DNA of 64,000 nucleotides from Kitasatospora sp. NBC_01287 (GTDB lineage: Bacteria > Actinomycetota > Actinomycetes > Streptomycetales > Streptomycetaceae). Numbering within the stretch: position 1 is the first letter of the stretch; each line of letters opens with the position of its first letter. The stretch lies in the NCBI RefSeq assembly GCF_026340565.1, contig NZ_JAPEPB010000002.1, positions 62,001 to 126,000 of the forward strand, read 5' to 3'. Shown here in pieces: positions 59,913 through 64,000 of this stretch. Both the position numbers and the translations under genes were made by a program. The notes under the pieces were generated by a model. That model did no database searches and was not told the DNA's origin. It saw only the letters and a program-made list of their open reading frames with translations.

Positions 59913-60926
59913 GTGACCGAGTACGAGACCTTTGACCTGGGCGATTTCACGCTTCAGCACGGTGGAACGCTGCCCGGAGCGGTGCTGGCGTACAAGACCT
60001 ACGGCGAGCTGGCACCGGACGGATCGAACGCGATCGTCTTCCCGACGTGGTTCGCCGGCACGCATCTGGCCAACGAGTGGCTCATCGGCGCGGGGAGGGC
60101 GCTGGACACCGATCGCTACTTCGTCATCGTGCCCGGTCTGTTCGGCAACGGGCTCTCCAGCTCGCCGAGCAACACCGCCGTGCCGAACGACCGCGGGCGC
60201 TTCCCGAACGTGACGATGCACGACAACGTGTCCGCGCAGCACCGGCTGGTGACGGAGCGGTTCGGTATCGAGCGGCTCGTCCTGGTGACCGGCGCGTCGA
60301 TGGGCGCGGGGCAGGCGTACCAGTGGGCGGTCAGCCACCCCGACATGGTCGAGCGCGTGGCCCCGATGGTCGGTTCCCCGCGCACCAGTCCGCACAACCA
60401 GGTGTTCCTGGAGGGCATCCGGGCCGCTCTGACCGCCGACTCCGCTTTCTCCGACGGTGACTACGACGACCAGCCGCGTGCCGGACTGCGGGCCTTCTCC
60501 CGGGTCTACGCGGGCTGGGGGCTGTCCCAGGCGTTCTACTGGGAGCGGCTCTACGAGCAGTTGGGATTCGCCACCCTTGAGGACTTCCTCGTCGGCTTCT
60601 GGGAGGCCAACTTCAGCGACTGGGACGCCAACGACCTGCTCGCCATGATCTGGACCTGGCAGCATGCCGATGTCGGCCTGACTCCCGGATTCGACGGCGA
60701 CACCGTGGCCGCCCTCGCCTCCATCAAGGCGCGGGCGCTGGTGCTGCCCTCGGAGCGGGATCTCTACTTCCCGCCCCAGGACGAGGAGTGGAGCGTCCAG
60801 CACATGGCGGACGCCCGGCTCCGGGTCATCCCCGGCATCTGGGGGCACCTGGCGGGCGGTGGCGCCGACCCGGAGGCGGCCGTGTTCATCGACACGGCCC
60901 TACGAGAGCTGCTGGCTCAGCGCTGA
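59913..60926 (+). CDS. Alpha/beta hydrolase of the homoserine O-acetyltransferase (MetX) type
   Basis: A 337-residue hydrolase-fold protein. GTG 59913 follows TATCCT by 7 nt and so appears leaderless. Nucleophile elbow LVTGASMGAGQAYQWAVSHP (GxSxG), Asp in LPSERDLYFPPQDEE, His in GIWGHLAGGGADPE. The N-terminal part LAYKTYGELAPDGSNAIVFP and FGNGLSSSPSN fit the MetX/HAT branch. No methionine-pathway gene is near, and the MetX lid signature was not confirmed. The real reaction is uncertain: acetyl transfer or hydrolysis. Confidence 0.92.
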   Translation: MTEYETFDLGDFTLQHGGTLPGAVLAYKTYGELAPDGSNAIVFPTWFAGTHLANEWLIGAGRALDTDRYFVIVPGLFGNGLSSSPSNTAVPNDRGRFPNVTMHDNVSAQHRLVTERFGIERLVLVTGASMGAGQAYQWAVSHPDMVERVAPMVGSPRTSPHNQVFLEGIRAALTADSAFSDGDYDDQPRAGLRAFSRVYAGWGLSQAFYWERLYEQLGFATLEDFLVGFWEANFSDWDANDLLAMIWTWQHADVGLTPGFDGDTVAALASIKARALVLPSERDLYFPPQDEEWSVQHMADARLRVIPGIWGHLAGGGADPEAAVFIDTALRELLAQR

Positions 60927-61044
60927 CCTCCTGGACCTCCTGGACCTCCTGGCCCTCCTGGCCCGCACACCTGCTGCGGTGCGAGCCGGCGCCCCGGCTA
61001 CCGCTATCCTCCCTGCGGTTGATCGTCAACGGGAGGAGAGCCCC

Positions 61045-61739
<695 letters not shown>

Positions 61740-61743
<4 letters not shown>

Positions 61744-62279
61744 CCCTCCCGCGCCGGCGCGCTGCCGCGCTGGGCTCCACCACACCGGCCGTCGCCGCCC
61801 TGGCCGTCGCCGTGCTGGCCGTCGCCGCGCTCACCGGCTGCGCCACCCACCGGGCGTCCGACCCCGCCGGGCAGGCCACGGCCCAGGGGGTCACGGTCAC
61901 CGTCACGCTGCTCCCGGGCTCGGGCAGCGACCGCCGGTTGCAGGCGACGTTCAGCCCGCAACGGCCCGGCTTCCACCTCTACAGCATCGACCTCCCCGCA
62001 CAGGGCATCGACGGACTGGGCATCCCCACCCGGCTCTCCGTCCAGGGCGGCCTCACCGCGACCGGTACGCCGACGGCGAACCTCGCGACCCGCCTCCTGC
62101 GACCGGCCCACCTGTCGACCGAGCTGCCCGTCTATCCGGACGGCCCCGTCACGTTCGTCCTGCCCGTCCGGCGGACCGGCGCCCACCAGGCCGATGTGAC
62201 GGTCAGTTACGGGGCCTGCAGCGAGAGCACCTGCCTGATGCCCGTCAGCAAGGAAGTGATCCCCCTCGGCCTCAACTGA
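61740..62279 (+). CDS. DsbD-alpha-like lipoprotein
   Basis: A 179-residue protein. GTG 61740 overlaps the thioredoxin gene stop (GTGA). Lipobox AVAALTGC (Cys34). The domain (FSPQRPGFHLYSIDLPAQGI, PVYPDGPVTFVLPVRRTGAH, VTVSYGACSESTCLMPVSKE) resembles the N-terminal alpha domain of DsbD, whose two cysteines (ACSESTC) pass electrons to thioredoxin-fold partners. The DsbD membrane domain is absent and no ccdA gene is visible. The coupling strongly suggests it works with the upstream thioredoxin lipoprotein. Confidence 0.88.
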
Positions 62280-62309
62280 CAGCATCGACCGCACAGCCCG
62301 CACAGCTCA

Positions 62310-62340
62310 CACCGACCGACCGCGCGGCAGGCGGTCGGTG
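62310..62340. terminator. Hairpin between convergent genes
   Basis: Nine-bp arms CACCGACCG / CGGTCGGTG with a 13-nt loop between the DsbD-alpha-like stop (62279) and the alpha/beta hydrolase stop (62348). Confidence 0.6.
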
Positions 62341-62347
62341 CGGGCCG

Positions 62348-63175
62348 TCAGCCCAGGAACGCCGCGGTGGTCGCCACGAACCGGCCGGGGTCGTCGACCC
62401 AGGGGTAGTGGCCCGCCCCGGGCTGCACCAAGAACGTGGCGGCGGGGAGGAGCTCCGCGAACTCAGCGGTCGAGCACGGGGGGCTGTTCAGGTCGAACTC
62501 CCCGGTGAGCAGCAGGACCGGTGCCCCGTGGCGAGCGAGGGCCGCCCGCGTGCCGGCCGGTTCGAAGGCGCCCTCGGCCCCGAAGCCGGCGACCGCCGCC
62601 ATGTTGACCGGCCGGCCAGCCTCGTACTGCTCGCGGGCCGCCTCGTCCCAGCGGCCGCAGAAGAAGGGGCCGATGGCCTCGAAGTCGCCGCCGGTGCCCG
62701 CGATGAGCGCCTCCAGCGCGGCGAACGCCGCCGGGAACCACGGCTCGCCGCTGCGCAGCAGAGCCAGTTCGCGCCGCTGCTGCCCGGTGATCTCGATGCC
62801 GACCGCCCGGGTGCCGGGACCGATCAGGGCGAGCTTGCCGATGCCGTCCGGATGCCGGGCCGCGTACTGCACCGCGATGTTCGCACCGGCGGAGTGGCCG
62901 AGCAGGTCCAGCCGGGGCAGCCCGAGGTGGCGGCGCAGCGCCTCGACGTCGTCGACCAGTCGATCGCACCGGTAGGAGGAGAGGTCCTCGGGGGCCGCGG
63001 ACCGACCGGTGCCGCGCGGGTCCGGCATGATCAGCCGGCGGTGCGCGGAGAGGCCGCCGAGGCCGCCGAGGTAGTGGGAGTCCGTGGGCCCACCGGGGAG
63101 GCAGACGAGCGGAACGCCGCTCCCCTGGACGCGGTAGGCGAGCAGGGTTCCATCGGGCGCGGAGAATGTAGGCAT
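62348..63175 (-). CDS. Alpha/beta hydrolase
   Basis: A 275-residue hydrolase. ATG 63175 (MPTFSAPDGTLLAYRVQGSG) is preceded by GCAGG at about 10 nt; ATG 63196 inside the palindrome is an alternative. Oxyanion-hole region PLVCLPGGPTDSHYLGG, nucleophile elbow LLGHSAGANIAVQYAARHPD, Asp in LTGEFDLNSPP, His in PGAGHYPWVDDPGRF. It resembles proline iminopeptidase-like or epoxide-hydrolase-like enzymes. Divergent from an HTH protein gene with a perfect operator between them. Confidence 0.94.
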   Translation of the reverse strand: MPTFSAPDGTLLAYRVQGSGVPLVCLPGGPTDSHYLGGLGGLSAHRRLIMPDPRGTGRSAAPEDLSSYRCDRLVDDVEALRRHLGLPRLDLLGHSAGANIAVQYAARHPDGIGKLALIGPGTRAVGIEITGQQRRELALLRSGEPWFPAAFAALEALIAGTGGDFEAIGPFFCGRWDEAAREQYEAGRPVNMAAVAGFGAEGAFEPAGTRAALARHGAPVLLLTGEFDLNSPPCSTAEFAELLPAATFLVQPGAGHYPWVDDPGRFVATTAAFLG

Positions 63176-63188
63176 GGCGTGGATCCTG

Positions 63189-63226
63189 CCAGCCATAACC
63201 AGGTTGTACAATCTGGTTATGGCTGG
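63189..63226. promoter_or_regulatory. Perfect 14-bp inverted repeat in the hydrolase/HTH divergon
   Basis: Arms CCAGCCATAACCAG / CTGGTTATGGCTGG flank the centre GTTGTACAAT, itself nearly symmetric (TTGTACAA). Both arms contain an outward-facing ATGGCTGG: the left belongs to the possible hydrolase start at 63196, the right opens an 8-codon ORF (MAGIGTGV) at 63219. Confidence 0.8.
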
Positions 63227-63252
63227 CATCGGCACAGGTGTATAACTCTGGC

Positions 63253-63888
63253 ATGGCAGGCGAAGCGAGCACCGCGCACCAGGATCCCCCGGCACTGACC
63301 CAGGCACAGGCCGAGCGGCTGCTCGCCGGCCTGAACGAGGTCGTCCGCGCGGGCGAGGAGGCGCGGCAGCTCCGCGCCGAGATGATCAAACTGCTGGCCG
63401 GCCTCGGCTGGACCCAGGAGCGGATCGCCCGGCTCACCGACATGAGCCAGGCGGCCGTGTCCAAGCAGGTCTCCAAGGCCCGGACGGAGGACCCGCCGCC
63501 GCCCCCACCGCCGCTCTCCCTCGACCAGCCCGACACGCCCTGGCTGGAAGGACGGCTGTGGGGGCTCGCCGAGGAGATCTCCGAAGCCTGCGACGGGGAC
63601 GCCCGCTGCACCCGCCACCTCAGCGCGATCGCCCGGGGCAGGCAGCGCTTCACGCCCCGGAGCGTCGACGAGCTCCGGCGCCTGGTCGAAGCGGATCTGA
63701 CGCTGCGCCGGGACCTGCTGCCGAGCGGCTACCGAGCGGCGTACGACGAGATCAGCCGCCGCCTCGACACCCCCGCGAAAGCCATCGCCGGTGGGACCGG
63801 CACCGCCGACGGCCTGTCGGCCTCCGCGCGCCGCACCCTCGCCCACCAGATCCAGCGCGACCAGCTCCACCTCGACCGGACACCGTGA
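63253..63888 (+). CDS. Sigma-region-4-like HTH DNA-binding protein
   Basis: A 211-residue protein. ATG 63253 is 6 nt after TATAAC, hence apparently leaderless. Order: helical start LTQAQAERLLAGLNEVVRAG, HTH GWTQERIARLTDMSQAAVSK, a P-rich linker (DPPPPPPPLS), then a helical C-terminal domain (WGLAEEISEACDGDARCTRH, RRDLLPSGYRAAYDEISRRL). It lies opposite an alpha/beta hydrolase gene around the palindrome at 63189-63226, so autoregulation and control of the hydrolase are likely. The ligand is unknown. No further gene is supported in 63889-64000. Confidence 0.9.
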   Translation: MAGEASTAHQDPPALTQAQAERLLAGLNEVVRAGEEARQLRAEMIKLLAGLGWTQERIARLTDMSQAAVSKQVSKARTEDPPPPPPPLSLDQPDTPWLEGRLWGLAEEISEACDGDARCTRHLSAIARGRQRFTPRSVDELRRLVEADLTLRRDLLPSGYRAAYDEISRRLDTPAKAIAGGTGTADGLSASARRTLAHQIQRDQLHLDRTP

Positions 63889-64000
63889 CGGGACACCACG
63901 ACCGGACACCGTGACCGAGCGTCCGCACCGGTATATCCGCTGTTCCGGGGTGGCCGGCCCGTCAGGCCCGGACCGCGCAGGGTAGGGCGGCCAGGGCGCC

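Noticed and set aside
60927..60965. CTCCTGGAC tandem repeat as a gene extension (LLDLL repeats)
   Set aside because: It lies after the MetX-like stop and before the lipoprotein promoter, with no start or motif; a simple intergenic repeat.

Overview
The window is about 72% GC by eye and has the features of a Streptomycetaceae chromosome (Streptomyces, Kitasatospora or Streptacidiphilus): strong G/C third positions, frequent GTG and TTG starts, many leaderless promoters of the form TANNNT about 6-7 nt before the start codon, a conservon (cvn) operon, SpoIIE-type phosphatases, and many small secreted proteins. No tRNA, rRNA, complete IS element or CRISPR array was seen. The genus cannot be fixed from the sequence alone.

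Layout. 1-6.8 kb: a minus-strand partner-switching cluster (STAS antagonist, PAS/GAF/SpoIIE phosphatase, and a very large histidine kinase-receiver-SpoIIE-ATPase hybrid that runs off the left edge). 6.8-7.56 kb: decayed DNA holding a relic like a replication-relaxation protein and a 45-bp fragment of rpsB. 7.56-17.5 kb: tandem GNAT protein, HEAT protein, TfoX-like protein, class A penicillin-binding protein, secreted B-lectin, a probably iron-regulated pair of small proteins, a TetR/flavin monooxygenase divergon and a small secreted protein. 17.6-22.8 kb: VWA protein, DHFR-like reductase, CAP-domain protein and small secreted or hypothetical proteins. 22.9-26 kb: a truncated SnoaL-like gene, marR, and a ribosomal-protection tetracycline resistance gene preceded by an overlapping leader ORF. 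26.1-28 kb: an ice-binding-like surface protein coupled to a class F sortase. 29-31 kb: an SPFH / ribbon-helix-helix / GPP34 operon behind a 12-bp palindrome. 31.2-37.4 kb: S41 peptidase, HAD phosphatase, orphan histidine kinase, small membrane protein, sugar-porter MFS transporter. 37.5-42.3 kb: conservon cvnA-B-(small ORF)-C-D-E, where E is a P450 lacking ExxR. 42.8-51 kb: a frameshifted hypothetical gene, YihY, methyltransferase, Lrp, F420-type oxidoreductase, deaminase and a secreted M4 metallopeptidase. 51.2-64 kb: monooxygenases including a TetX-like enzyme beside its TetR, DEDDh exonuclease, a 28-nt poly-C tract, three further regulator divergons, GDPD, a MetX-like hydrolase, a thioredoxin/DsbD-alpha lipoprotein pair, and a hydrolase/HTH divergon around a perfect 14-bp inverted repeat.

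How genes work together. The clearest functional units are the anti-sigma-type cluster at the left edge, the conservon (membrane kinase, roadblock protein, DUF742, Ras-like GTPase, P450), the sortase/surface-protein pair, the SPFH-RHH-GPP34 operon, and the thiol-redox lipoprotein pair. Two tetracycline-type functions (ribosomal protection near 24 kb, TetX-like oxygenase near 52 kb) each sit beside their own MarR or TetR regulator. A family of short palindromic repeats occurs three times. At two copies it supplies the stop codon of the adjacent gene, and at the third it abuts a leaderless promoter.
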